Positions 22,292 to 32,321 of a stretch of DNA of 64,000 nt are shown piece by piece; within the stretch, counting starts at the first letter, position 1, and each line of letters begins with the position of its first letter. The notes under the pieces are model-generated. The model ran no database searches, was not told where the DNA came from, and saw only the letters and a list, made by a program, of their open reading frames with translations. The position numbers and the translations under genes were made by a program. This DNA comes from Magnolia sinica (Eukaryota; Streptophyta; Magnoliopsida; Magnoliales; Magnoliaceae), in NCBI RefSeq assembly GCF_029962835.1, contig NC_080587.1:56201528-56265527 (forward strand). Direction: 5' to 3'.

Positions 22292-22358
22292 TTAATTGAA
22301 GTATACAACTACAAATCATATATTAAATATAGGATTTGTAGTTGTATACTTGAATTAA
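22292..22358. repeat. Near-perfect 26-bp inverted repeat (hairpin)
   Basis: TTAATTGAAGTATACAACTA and on to AAATC is answered by GATTTGTAGTTGTATACTTG and on, with one mismatch and a 14-16 base AT loop. Confidence 0.75.
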
Positions 22359-22437
22359 GCATAAATTAAATTCAAGTAATCAAATACAACTATACATAAG
22401 TTTAGAATTTCTCACGTAATCTCAAATTCAACTACTC

Positions 22438-22563
22438 AAGTAATCAAAAATCATATCCTATCCAAGTAAATTACTTTAATAAAACACAAATAAATAACTT
22501 GAAGTAATCAAGAATCATATCCAATCTAAGTAAAATACTTCAATAAAACACAAATTAATTACT
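22438..22563 (+). repeat. Two tandem units of about 64 bp
   Basis: AAGTAATCAAAAATCATATCC and AAGTAATCAAGAATCATATCC each continue to AATAAAACACAAA, with a few substitutions. Confidence 0.6.
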
Positions 22564-22604
22564 TTAATCCAAGTGTCATACTAAGGTGAAACACAAATCC
22601 AACG

Positions 22605-22850
22605 CAAACCAACCCAACGTTGACCCAACCCAACCTAACCCGACGCTGACCCAACCTTGACTAAACCCAACATTACCCAACCCGACCCTGACCCAACTCG
22701 ATGCAACCTGACCTAAACCCTAATCCAACCTGATGCTGACCCAACCCTGGCCCGACCCGACGCAACCCAACCCACACGCTGACTTAACTCAATGTAACCC
22801 GACCTAAACCCTGACCCAACCCGACGCAACCCTGACCCAACTCGATTGCA
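22605..22850 (+). repeat. Degenerate GACCCAACCC-type array
   Basis: Irregular repetition of ACCCAACCC, CCTGACCCAA and CCGACGCAACC, strongly C-rich and G-poor on this strand. It lies within the hAT 5' region. Confidence 0.7.
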
Positions 22851-23069
22851 TTAAAAAAATAGAAATATTTACCTTACCTAGCTTGAAGGAGAGTAGATAG
22901 TAGAGAGACTGAGAGAGAAAGAGAGGTGGGGTCTGCTGGATTTTTGCTTGGAAGTCGGACCGCTCGCACAGTCACTCGGCTCGAGTAGGGTAGCAAAAGG
23001 AAAAGACAAGAGGGGGAAAGTAAAGAGGTTTAGATAGGATTTAAAGTTTCAAGTTTAAACTTTTTAAAA

Positions 23070-23078
<9 letters not shown>

Positions 23079-23121
<43 letters not shown>
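23079..23121. repeat. (TA)n microsatellite
   Basis: About 21 uninterrupted TA units. Confidence 0.95.
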
Positions 23122-23127
<6 letters not shown>

Positions 23128-23345
23128 TATATTTCGAGTTAGTCAAGTCCGAGTTGGGTTCGAGCTTTGTTTCGAGTCGAGTCGATTCGAGCCTAACCAA
23201 GTTCGAACTCGACTCGATTTTATTAGAGATATAGTTATTTGTGCTCGGCCTGATTCGAACCTTTTTACGAGTCAAGTTAGATCGAGCTTAAACGAGTCAA
23301 TTCGAGCGAGTTTATCGAGCTAGCTCAACTCATGTACAACTCTAT
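23122..23345 (-). repeat. hAT-like terminal region with TCGAG/CGAGC motifs
   Basis: Rich in GAGTCGAG, TTCGAGC and CGAGCTAGCT, and ending CATGTACAACTCTA. Read inward this gives TAGAGTTGTACATGAG, the style of termini of plant hAT elements. It may be the 5' end of the split hAT; no matching 3' end was found. Confidence 0.45.
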
Positions 23346-23453
23346 AAATGAGCGTATTGATCGCGATCACATGGCATGTGATAATTTATCCTCCTAAAGA
23401 CATGTGTAAGGGTCTGGCATTAATAATGGAATGCCCCTAAGGAAGATTAACCA

Positions 23454-23715
23454 AAGATCTATTCAAGTGCGAGTACGACTCTATATGTGCCAAACATGTA
23501 TTGTCACCATGTGACGGTTTTCTATTGAACCACGTTAGGGTGCCAAAATGATAGATTCGAGAATACAAATGTCAGCATGATTCAAGATCTATTCAAGTGC
23601 GAGTACGACTCTATATGTGCCAAACATGTATTGTCACCATGTGACGGTTTTCTATTGAACCACGTTAGGGTGCCAAAATGATAGATTCGAGAATACAAAT
23701 GTCAGCATGATTCAA
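23454..23715 (+). repeat. Perfect 130-bp tandem duplication
   Basis: 23454-23583 is repeated at 23584-23713 without a visible mismatch, both copies starting AGATCTATTCAAGTGCGAG. Confidence 0.9.
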
Positions 23716-23897
23716 AACTTTTATGGCCTCCGAGGAGTTTTTAACGGTCAATCACCATTGGTCCGCTAGAGATTTGTATCTGATTCATTTTTAGGACCCT
23801 ACCCTAAAATGAGCTAGCATAATGGATGAAGGACGCAAATATATAATACATGCATCAAGGTAGGCCCCATGGTCTGGGCCACACCTAATCCGCTCCC
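23715..23897. repeat. Foldback element 1 (right arm)
   Basis: Right half only, from TTTATGGCCTCC through CATCAAGGTAGGCCCCATGG to the conserved end AATCCGCTCCC (23887-23897). Confidence 0.65.
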
Positions 23898-23954
23898 AGG
23901 GATGGGCGGATGTGGATGACATATAACTCAATCTGCAATAGTGTATTGAGTAAA

Positions 23955-24365
23955 CTTTGTGGGGTCCAATGCTATATAGTTATCTTATCCATGCTGTTCA
24001 TCCATTTTATCGACTCATTTTAGGGTATGAGCCAGAATTTGAAGTATAACCAGAGGTTAAATGGACAACACCACATGGGAGAGTGAGGATAAATGCCTAG
24101 GTTCCAAAGTGAGGTTTATATGTCTTCCAATCTACTCACAAGGTCGCACAGACATTGTTGAAGGAAAAACATAAACATCTGCTTATCCAAAACTTCCATG
24201 GTTCTCTTAAAGTTTTCAAAGGTAGGCATTAAATTACCACAGTTTCTGTGGTGTTGTTTACTTGAGCTTTGGACATGCTTCAATTTTGGGCTCATGGTCT
24301 AAAATTAGCTAGAGAAATTAGATGGCCGACGCGGATAAGACACGTGCGTCAAGGTACGCTGCAGG
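23955..24365. repeat. Foldback element 2
   Basis: Left arm GGGGTCCAATGCTAT...TTATCCATGCTGTTCATCC and inverted right arm ...GACGCGGATAAGACACGTG are both present but diverged. Confidence 0.7.
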
Positions 24366-24435
24366 GTAGTACCAATCCGCGTGCGAGTTGCGAAAAGCCT
24401 TTCCAAGGAGCTTACGCAACGAAAGCTAAGTGGGG

Positions 24436-24720
24436 CCACCGTAATGTTTGTGAGAAATCCATCCGTTCATCCGTTTTCAAAATCATGTTTAGGACATAAG
24501 CCAAAAATGAAGGAAATCCAAAACTCAAGTGCGCCGGATGACAAAGGATTGAACGTCCACTGTTGAAAACAACTGTGGGGCCACAGAAGTTTTGGATCAG
24601 GCTAATTTTTTTTATTATTTTTTTTCAGTTCATGCAAGTAGGGATGAACTCATGAACGGTATGGATGGCAAATAAACATCCTAATGAACCCTAGGGAGAT
24701 TTCAACGGCAGAGATTTACC
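24436..24720. repeat. Foldback element 3 (left arm only)
   Basis: GGGGCCACCGTAATGTTTG...CATCCGTTCATCCG through the central segment to CCTAGGGAGATTTCAACGG. Confidence 0.6.
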
Positions 24721-24761
24721 TACCCGCGTTTTTCTGGGCAGCAATTTAGGGTGGATCCTCG

Positions 24762-25290
24762 GGAGCGGATTGGGCCTTACGCGGGTAAGGCCCAATGGGT
24801 GGGACGCGGATTGCGTCCTACTCCCGCCCGGGCAGGGCTCTGTTGGGCCTACCGTGATGTAAGTGCTTTATCCACTCCATTGATCATTTTTGTCGGATCA
24901 TTTTAAGTATGATCCTAAAAATGAGGCAGGTCAAGGGCTTAAGTGGACTACAAAGTGGGGATTGAATGTCCGCCATTAAAAACTTTTTGAGAGCCCGAGA
25001 AGTTTCAGATCAAGCTGATATTTGTGTTTTCACTTCATCCATGTATGCATGACCGTATGAATAGGTTGGATGGTAAAAAAACATCGCCATGGCCCTTAGA
25101 AAGGTTTCAACGTTGAGTGTCATTATCATTGCAGCTTCCTTTTGTATGGTCCACTGGAACTTTGAACCTACCTCATTTTTTGATTCATATCTTAAAATGA
25201 TCTGAGAAAAGCGATGAATGGATTGGATTAAACACTTACATCATGGTGGGCCTCACAGAGCCCAGAACGGGTGGGTGTTACTCTCACCGT
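24762..25290. repeat. Foldback element 4 (complete)
   Basis: Starts with the terminus GGAGCGGATT (24762). The left arm has GGCAGGGCTCTGTTGGGCCTA and the right arm ends with its reverse image, ATGGTGGGCCTCACAGAGCCC near 25250-25263. Confidence 0.75.
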
Positions 25291-25541
25291 AGGGCCACCT
25301 TGACAATGTGTTATATATCCACGCTGTAAATCTATTTATCCAACTCATTTTAAGATGCGGTCCCAAAAATTAAGTAAATTCAAATCTCAGGTGAACCACA
25401 TTAGAGGAAACAGTAATACTTGAGTTCCTCACCATTAAAATTTTCAAAGTCACGTCCTAAGGTTTTCCTAATGTTTATTTATCATCCAACCTTCTATGAA
25501 GGGAAAATACAAAGATCAGCTTCTTCCAAAACTTTTGTGAC
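25291..25541. repeat. Foldback element 5 (left part)
   Basis: Starts CTCACCGTAGGGCCACCTTG. Its other arm continues inside the duplicated 237-bp segment (25560-25675, and again at 29515-29620). Confidence 0.65.
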
Positions 25542-25778
25542 CCCTTTTCTCATTGCTTCCAACCATGTAGTTCATATGAAATTTGGACCTTCTTAAGGTT
25601 GGGATTACTTCCTAAAATGAAATGAAACATGGAAGGATGACATAAATATACAAAAGAAATACATCAATATAACTCCAGGTGTACACAAATCGAGCTAGCT
25701 TGGTTAGCTCGCTCGAATCGACTTGAAAAAGCTTGATTTAACTCGGTTTGAAGCTGAGTTCGGGCTGAGTCGAGCTAA
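25542..25778 (+). repeat. 237-bp direct duplication, left copy
   Basis: Identical by eye to 29497-29733 (offset 3955). It contains a foldback arm and the first 143 bp of a hAT MITE. Confidence 0.95.
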
Positions 25779-26057
25779 CCTGGTTGGGAGATGTCGGCCA
25801 GCGTTCGGCGGGAGAAAAACGCCGCGCGTGCAAATTCTGAGAGAATCTCTACAAGGTGTCACATCAATCAATCAATCCCATCAATCCCATCATGTCAAGT
25901 ACATATCACCTTTCACCCTTTCCCAAGCAACCCCCAAAGTCAAAAAGTTCTTACACCACCCATACCCTTTCTTACAACTTTTGCCAAAAAGTCAAAAAGC
26001 CTCTTACACACCCATCCCTCTCTCTCCCATCCATCACCCCATCACCCCATCACCCAT

Positions 26058-26100
26058 CTCTCTCTCTCTCTCTCTCTCTCACTCCCTCTCTCTCTCTCTC
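26058..26100. repeat. (CT)n microsatellite
   Basis: CT dinucleotide run with two short interruptions. Confidence 0.9.
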
Positions 26101-27319
26101 CCTTACAAGTCTCTCTCATTTTCAACTCTCTCTTAAGCAAAAAAATTCATACATATGAGCCTCTCCCATTTCCTTCCAAGCTACATGTGTGGCCCACCTT
26201 CCCATCCTTAGATCTCTCACTCAACCATCCATTTCTCATCTTCCTCCATCAAAGAGAAGCATAAGGAGCTAAGGAAGCCAAGGGAGCAAGAAGATCAAGT
26301 GGTGGGTGCTTTGATAGGGTAGTTTTTGATGTTTTTAAGAAGGGTCAAGTGAGGCCAACTGATCAATGGTTTGGATCTCACTTTGAACCCTAAGATGTGG
26401 CCGATGGCTCACTTGGATCATCATAATCATTCCATGATGGGGCCATTCTCCATGGACCCCATCATGATGTTTATTTTCTTGCATATTTAGGGTCATCTAG
26501 ACCGTCTAATTTAGTGGAGAAGGGATCTCCACCGTTGGATTTAATTTGAATGGGCCCACATGTGATGGGACCCACTTGATGTATGATTTAGTGCAAGGGA
26601 GCGCCCATAGTGTCGGGGTCCCTCCATCACGCGGGTCTCACTCTCTATCTCTCTCCCTTTTTTTCTTTTTTTTTTTGGTGATGATAATGAGATCGTGTGG
26701 CCCACTTGAATGGACCCCACCATTAAGCATGTACTTGATCCCAATCCATTTGTAGGTGGGGGCCCACTTTTCATATAGGTTGTGACCACCATCCATCATT
26801 TGGTGGCCCACCTGAACAGGGCCCACCTTAAAGTGTTATGCATCACTGTGACGCTGGACGTTTTAGGGAAACAAAAATATTAGCTTGATTTACAAGCTTT
26901 TTGGGTGGACCACTTGTTCAGGTCCCACCTTGATGCATGTGTTCAATCCAAGCCGCCCAACCTTTTCCTCAGACTATTTTAGGTGTTGAGCCGAGAAATG
27001 AGGTTGATCCGAGTATCTGGTGGGCCATAACGTTAAAAACGGTAATTTTCAACTTCCAAATTTGTTTAAAATTTCTAACGCGTCAGGACATGTCCAATAT
27101 TGGGCTCGATGGACTTGTGATAGTCTGTAGAGACCAATGGCTGGGGTGGATTTAGATGATGCGGGCCGCACACTCGAAAAACTGCAAGAAAACGCGTTTT
27201 AAAAAAAATAAAAATAAATGGGCAGCAATGTTACTGCTGCCATTGTCAGTAGTGCAGGCAGCGCCTGCTACTGCGTGTGATGGGCGGGCGGTCAGCAACC
27301 CACGGCTCTAGCCGTGGGC

Positions 27320-27610
27320 CCCACCATGATGCATATCTGTCATCTAACCCGTTCATTGGGTGAGCCACTCCCTGAAGTGGGCCCACTCAAAAAAATCAGC
27401 CTGATCTAAAGCTTAGGTGGCCCACACCGTAGGAAACAGTGGGAATAAATGTCTGCCCTTGGAACCCCTTTTCTGGGCCACAAACGTTTTGGATCAACAT
27501 GAAATTTATTTTTACCCTTCACCTAGGTCCATGCGACCTTACCAACGGTTTGGATGGAATGTAAACATTATGGTGGGCCCCACATGGAGCCCACTATGAT
27601 AATTGTACGG
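27320..27610. repeat. Foldback element 6 (left arm, inside the LTR-like block)
   Basis: GGGCCCCACCATGATGCATA...GGTGGCCCACACCGTAGGAA...ATGGTGGGCCCCACATGG. Confidence 0.65.
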
Positions 27611-27834
27611 GAAGCCCATTTGATATCTGTACGGTGGGGCCACTGAGATGTCAGTGCGGTGGAGCCCACTGTGATATTTTTGTGTGCTCGTGCGTGCGTG
27701 TGCGGGTGTGTACGTGTGAGTATATATATTTATATATATACACTATATATATATAAAATATTATATTATATATAATATTGTATGATGTATATATAAATTA
27801 TATATTATAGTATATTATATATAATATACTGGTG

Positions 27835-28190
27835 GTTGAGGCCCACTTTGATATATATATGTAAGGCCCATGGGTCGAGGCCCATTTGATGCATTAGGGG
27901 CCGATGGGTCGAGGCCCATTAAGATGTAATGGGGCCAATGGGTTGAGGCCCATTTGATATACATATGGGGCCCAATTGGTGTGGCCCATTTGATACTCAT
28001 AAGGCCCATAAGATTAGGCCCATTTGATGCATTCTAAGGCCCACGGGTTATGGCCCATTGCAATGCACATAAGGCCCATTGGTGCGGCCCATTGATGTGG
28101 CCCACTTGATGAATATGAGGCCCATATGATACGACCCATTTAATATATTGAAGGCCCAATGGGATATACCTAAGGTCCATTGTAATGTGT
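27835..28190 (+). repeat. Degenerate AGGCCCAT array
   Basis: About fifteen GGCCCAY words in 350 bp, in an irregular unit of roughly 25 or 45 bases built from AAGGCCCATGGG, GAGGCCCATTTGAT and ATATGT-like spacers. Confidence 0.75.
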
Positions 28191-29496
28191 AATCCCAACA
28201 TGATTTATGTAATGACGTTTATGACGGGCTGTACCTTGGGAGCAATGGCGGTTTGACGTCCCCATTGCAAGTATAGTGTTGGTTAAATGTCCGTATTATG
28301 ACTTCCCCTAGGGCCCATACGTGTAATGTGTAGGCCGTCTAGGCCCATCTTTGTTATGCATATCATCCATCCTATATAACATGATTAGTTCCATGATTCA
28401 TGATCATATGCATCATACGTATGCTTGATATGAGAAATGACTGATTATAGCATATGCCTTCAGGCAGATTGTTTAGGGGCTCCCGTACAGGGGGTGTTGC
28501 CCTACATGAGCGCACGATACGCGTAGGATTGTTGTATGGTGGATAGTGTGATTCATGCATTCGCATTGTGTGATATGGTTCTGTACGCCCTAGCGACATC
28601 GGGCGTAGCCTTCACAGGCGTATCGTGGTTGGCGGGATTGGATACAGAAAATCTTGTTCTACATGGGGTGCGATAGATATCCACAGGTGAAAGTCCCTAA
28701 ACCCTTATGGTACCAAGAGGTTGCTCAACGTCTAGGCCGAGTGGGTGCATGAGCGCGAGGCCGATTAGCAGACGGTTGCGCTTTCCACGTGTCGTGGTCG
28801 GTTGGAAGGGGGTGCGGCCTTACCCCCCGAGAGGAGGGGGCGCTAGGCTGAGTCTGACCGGCTCGAGGAATGAGTCCGCTATTGATGAGCCGAGCCCGAT
28901 ATTGGCGGGAGGATAGTGAGGTCTTTTCCACTCACCTTATTGTGCGCGATGGGGCGGCAATCGGCTTGGAGTGTATTAGACCCGGTGATATCCCGAGAGT
29001 GAGTTGTATTGATGTGGACTTAGATGAGGATTTGTATGCTTGAGTTGCATTTTACATTGCATGGCCTTGGTATGGCCGACATCATTCTTTGCACCGCATT
29101 GCCTTGGTACGGCTAATGGTATTCTTGACATTCATCAGCATGTTCCGCATTACTCTGATACTGCATAACTGCATTACCACCTTAAGCATACACTTTCACC
29201 ACTCTCTAAGCTTTATATAATCTTATGCACGACCGTTACGTGCAGGTGACGTTGGATCACAGCAGCGCTGAGGTTTGGGCGCGTGGCAGATCATTTTGGA
29301 GTTTTGTTCATCTTCATTGTATTTCCCTTATGCTCATTGTACTTGTAAAGTTTTTTATTACAGTGGAAATGTAATTGAGTATTTAGTTGTTGTTTGTGGG
29401 TTATGCCTTTGGTTATGCTTCTTACGAATCAAACTGATGATGAAAATCCTCCTTGTAGCATCCCAGGATCGGAACCTGGCGAATGGGCGCTGGGAG

Positions 29497-29733
29497 CCCT
29501 TTTCTCATTGCTTCCAACCATGTAGTTCATATGAAATTTGGACCTTCTTAAGGTTGGGATTACTTCCTAAAATGAAATGAAACATGGAAGGATGACATAA
29601 ATATACAAAAGAAATACATCAATATAACTCCAGGTGTACACAAATCGAGCTAGCTTGGTTAGCTCGCTCGAATCGACTTGAAAAAGCTTGATTTAACTCG
29701 GTTTGAAGCTGAGTTCGGGCTGAGTCGAGCTAA
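29497..29733 (+). repeat. 237-bp direct duplication, right copy
   Basis: Identical to 25542-25778; here the sequence runs on into the intact remainder of the hAT MITE. Confidence 0.95.
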
Positions 29734-30250
29734 TTTTTTGAGCTCAAAAATGAGTTCGAGTCGAGTTTGAGCTAGCCCCAACTTGACTCGACTCAGATCG
29801 AACTCAACTCGAATCAAACTCAGATTGTACCAGTTCGATGACTCAGTTACTTTGATATTAATGTTGCTCACCAAGTGTTTGATGAAATTATTCAAAGAAG
29901 TGTGGCTGGTGGCAAGGTAGGTATTTATATGAAACCAACACCCCTTTTTTTTCTTAATTTTTACTTGCTTACACGGTATTTGATAAAATACCTATAAAAC
30001 CATGGCTCTTGTCTCAAATACAGCAAGATTTTGAAGGTGAAATCCAGGTGTTTATGAAAATATAGCAATGGCGAACTCGGCTTGATCTTCGTTCGAACTG
30101 GCCCGAGCTGTTGACCGAACCGAGCCAAGCTGGCCAGATAGGCTCGAGGACTGAGTCGAGCCGAGTTGAGTTCGAGCCGAGGTCAGCTAGTGGCCAACCC
30201 GAGGTCAGTTGAGGCCAGCTCGACTCTATTCAACTCTGTGTACACCCCTA
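29629..30250. mobile_element. Non-autonomous hAT element (MITE), about 620 bp
   Basis: Ends TCCAGGTGTACAC and (inverted) TAGGGGTGTACAC. The subterminal regions are full of TCGAG/GAGCTC words. The 8-bp target duplications AATATAAC (29621-29628) and AACATAAC (30251-30258) agree at 7 of 8 bases. 8 bp is the hAT rule. Confidence 0.8.
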
Positions 30251-30258
30251 AACATAAC

Positions 30259-30785
30259 CTCTGCACTGTTGGGAATCCCTAGCTGCATGGCTACCGTGGT
30301 ATATGTGACTTATATCCACACCTTCCATCAATTTTGAAAGCTCATTTTAAGACATTATCTCAAAAACAAAAAAAAAAACATATCTAAAATCATAAGTAAA
30401 ACATACCTTCCATCCATTTTGAAAGCTCATTTTAAAGCATTATCTCAAAAAATAATGCTGATTCAAAATATCAAGTAGACCGTGCCCAAAGGAAACAGTT
30501 GTGATTGAATACCAAGGCCCACTGGAAATGTTTATTTGCTATCCAATCTATTGATAAAATCACAAATACATGAATTAAGTGACGACACAAATATCAGCTT
30601 GATCCAAAACTTTCATGGCTTTATAAAAAGTTTTTAATAATTAATTACCATTGTTTCCTGTATTATGGTCCAACTGAGATTTGGATCAAATTCATTTTTG
30701 AATCATGCCCTAACATTAGTTTTTAAAAGGGACGGACGGCGTGGATATAAGGCACGTTCATCACGGTGGGCCCACGGTCAAAGAT
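30259..30785. repeat. Foldback element 7 (complete, with an internal local duplication)
   Basis: Left arm TACCGTGGTATATGTGACTT...CCACACCTTCCATC, right arm GACGGCGTGGATATAAGGCA...CACGGTGGGCCCACGG. CTTCCATC..TTTTGAAAGCTCATTTTAA occurs twice (30321 and 30407). Confidence 0.7.
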
Positions 30786-30879
30786 CCCACCGACCTCGGT
30801 AGATCTGGGATCCACCGAAGCCGCGCCCGTTTTCCTGTTGCGCGGCCAACTGGAGCTACATTAGGTGTACCCCAGATAC

Positions 30880-31352
30880 AATGTAGTGGGTGGGACCCTG
30901 ACTGTGGGTTCTACTGTAATGTATGTGGGTACATCCACACCGTCCATATGTATTAAAGGCTCATTTTAGGACGTAAACCCCCCGAAAAAAGCAGTTCCAA
31001 ATCCTGAATGGACCATAGTACATGAAACAGTGGTGAAAGATCATTAAAAATTCTTGTGGGCCACACAAGCAATCATGATGATATTTATGTGATCTCTTCG
31101 TTTGGGTGTTTGTGACCTTATCAAGAGGTTGGATGTACTTAAATTTCTTTTAATGGTGGGATTGAATCATGACTTTAGTGTGGTCCACCTAAGATTTGAG
31201 TCAGCTTCATTTTTGGTATCATGCCCTAAAATGAGCTGTCAAAATGGTTGGACGGTGTAGATTTAAGGTATATATATCACTGTAAGCCCCACAGTCAGTG
31301 GTCCCGCCCACTTTGTATCCCGTGTATCCGGGGTCTCACCTAATCCGCTCCC
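30880..31352. repeat. Foldback element 8 (complete)
   Basis: Left ACCCTGACTGTGGGTTCTAC, right end GCCCCACAGTCAGTGGTCCC and the terminus AATCCGCTCCC (31342-31352). Confidence 0.75.
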
Positions 31353-31883
31353 ATTTATAGGGCCATGTGGACCTACCTTGATGAATGTGTTTCATATCGA
31401 CGCCATCCATCCGTTTTTCTTCAGCTCATTTAATTACGTTATCCCCAACTTAAGCATATAGAAATCTATAGTTGACAACGCAACTGGAAAAGTGGTGAAT
31501 GACCAAGATATTTGTATTCCACAAAAGTTTTTGATCAGGCTAATCTTTGTATTTCCCCTTTATCTAGTTCTGGTTGACATTATTAATGGATTGGATGGAA
31601 AATAAGCACTACGGATCTGCTTACGGTGGGCCTTGGAAAGATTTTAATGGTGACCGTTCAATCAACATGTTTCTTGTGGTGTGCTCCACCTGAGATTCGA
31701 ATATACTTATTTTTTAGAGCCTCGCACTAAAATGGTCTGGGAAAACGAATAGACGGAGTGGATATACAACATATCCGCAAGATGGGCCCTGCAGTAAGGG
31801 TAACATCCACCTACAATCATCACGGTGGGCCCCACTGTCCCAGAAAGTTCCTGCAAAATGCTTTCGCAAGGAATCCGCTTCCC
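31353..31883. repeat. Foldback element 9 (complete), next to the PUX2 promoter
   Basis: Left GGCCATGTGGACCTACCTTG...CGCCATCCATCCG, right GGAGTGGATATACAACATAT...GATGGGCCCTGC, terminus AATCCGCTTCCC (31872-31883). It ends about 440 bp before the PUX2 start codon. Confidence 0.7.
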
Positions 31884-32321
31884 GTCTGAATCATCCTGAT
31901 TTTTGGGATCAAGGCAAGGGCTTCGTAATGGATGGCTCGGATTTTATGCACGTTATATGTCGCTTCTCCCACGTCGGTGAAACTGAAAGTCATCCCAGTA
32001 TCTTCCTAGAGGGAGGCTGTATTTTCCAAAGCAAAAGTCCAAGGGAGCGCATCCAAATCATCGATTATTTTCTATCTCTTCCTCTCTTGGAAGCTCCCTC
32101 CGTTCTTCTTCGTCAAGGTGCCAAATAGAAATCTCAGAAATCGCAATTCATCTCCATTCAATTTCTTAACACATCCAAACAGACCTCCAAATCTTGTTTT
32201 CGGATCTCTCCGTGTGTGTGTGTGTTTATTGAATATATCTTCTCATCTCCTTCCATCGAATAAAACCCTAATTCCAATTAAAGAAAGAAAAAAACCCTAG
32301 AAATTTTGTGATTTTCTATTC
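31884..32321 (+). promoter_or_regulatory. PUX2 promoter and 5' leader with two telo boxes
   Basis: A pyrimidine-rich, repeat-free stretch. AAACCCTA occurs at 32273-32280 and 32292-32299, just upstream of the start codon. Telo boxes are known in 5' regions of plant housekeeping and translation genes. A (TG)n run lies at 32212-32224. No strong TATA box was seen. Confidence 0.5.

Larger units (their letters stand above)
25779..29496 (+). mobile_element. 3.7-kb LTR-like block (Ty3/gypsy style) between direct duplications
   Basis: It has the look of a long plant gypsy LTR. There is a CT-rich stretch at 26058-26100, a foldback arm at 27320, TATA-like CCTATATAACAT near 28371 and CTTTATATAATC near 29212, a GC-rich R-like region, and an AT-rich tail leading to TGTAGCATCCCAGGATCGG at 29454. 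That last motif looks like an LTR start rather than an end, so the block may be circularly permuted. There is no ORF of note and no primer site. It may be a solo or captured LTR, and the chromovirus (Tekay/Del) label is only a guess. Confidence 0.55.

Noticed and set aside
25723..26264. Ser/Leu/Pro-rich open frames of up to 157 codons.
   Set aside because: Driven by the CT microsatellite and TCTCTC stretch in the LTR-like block.
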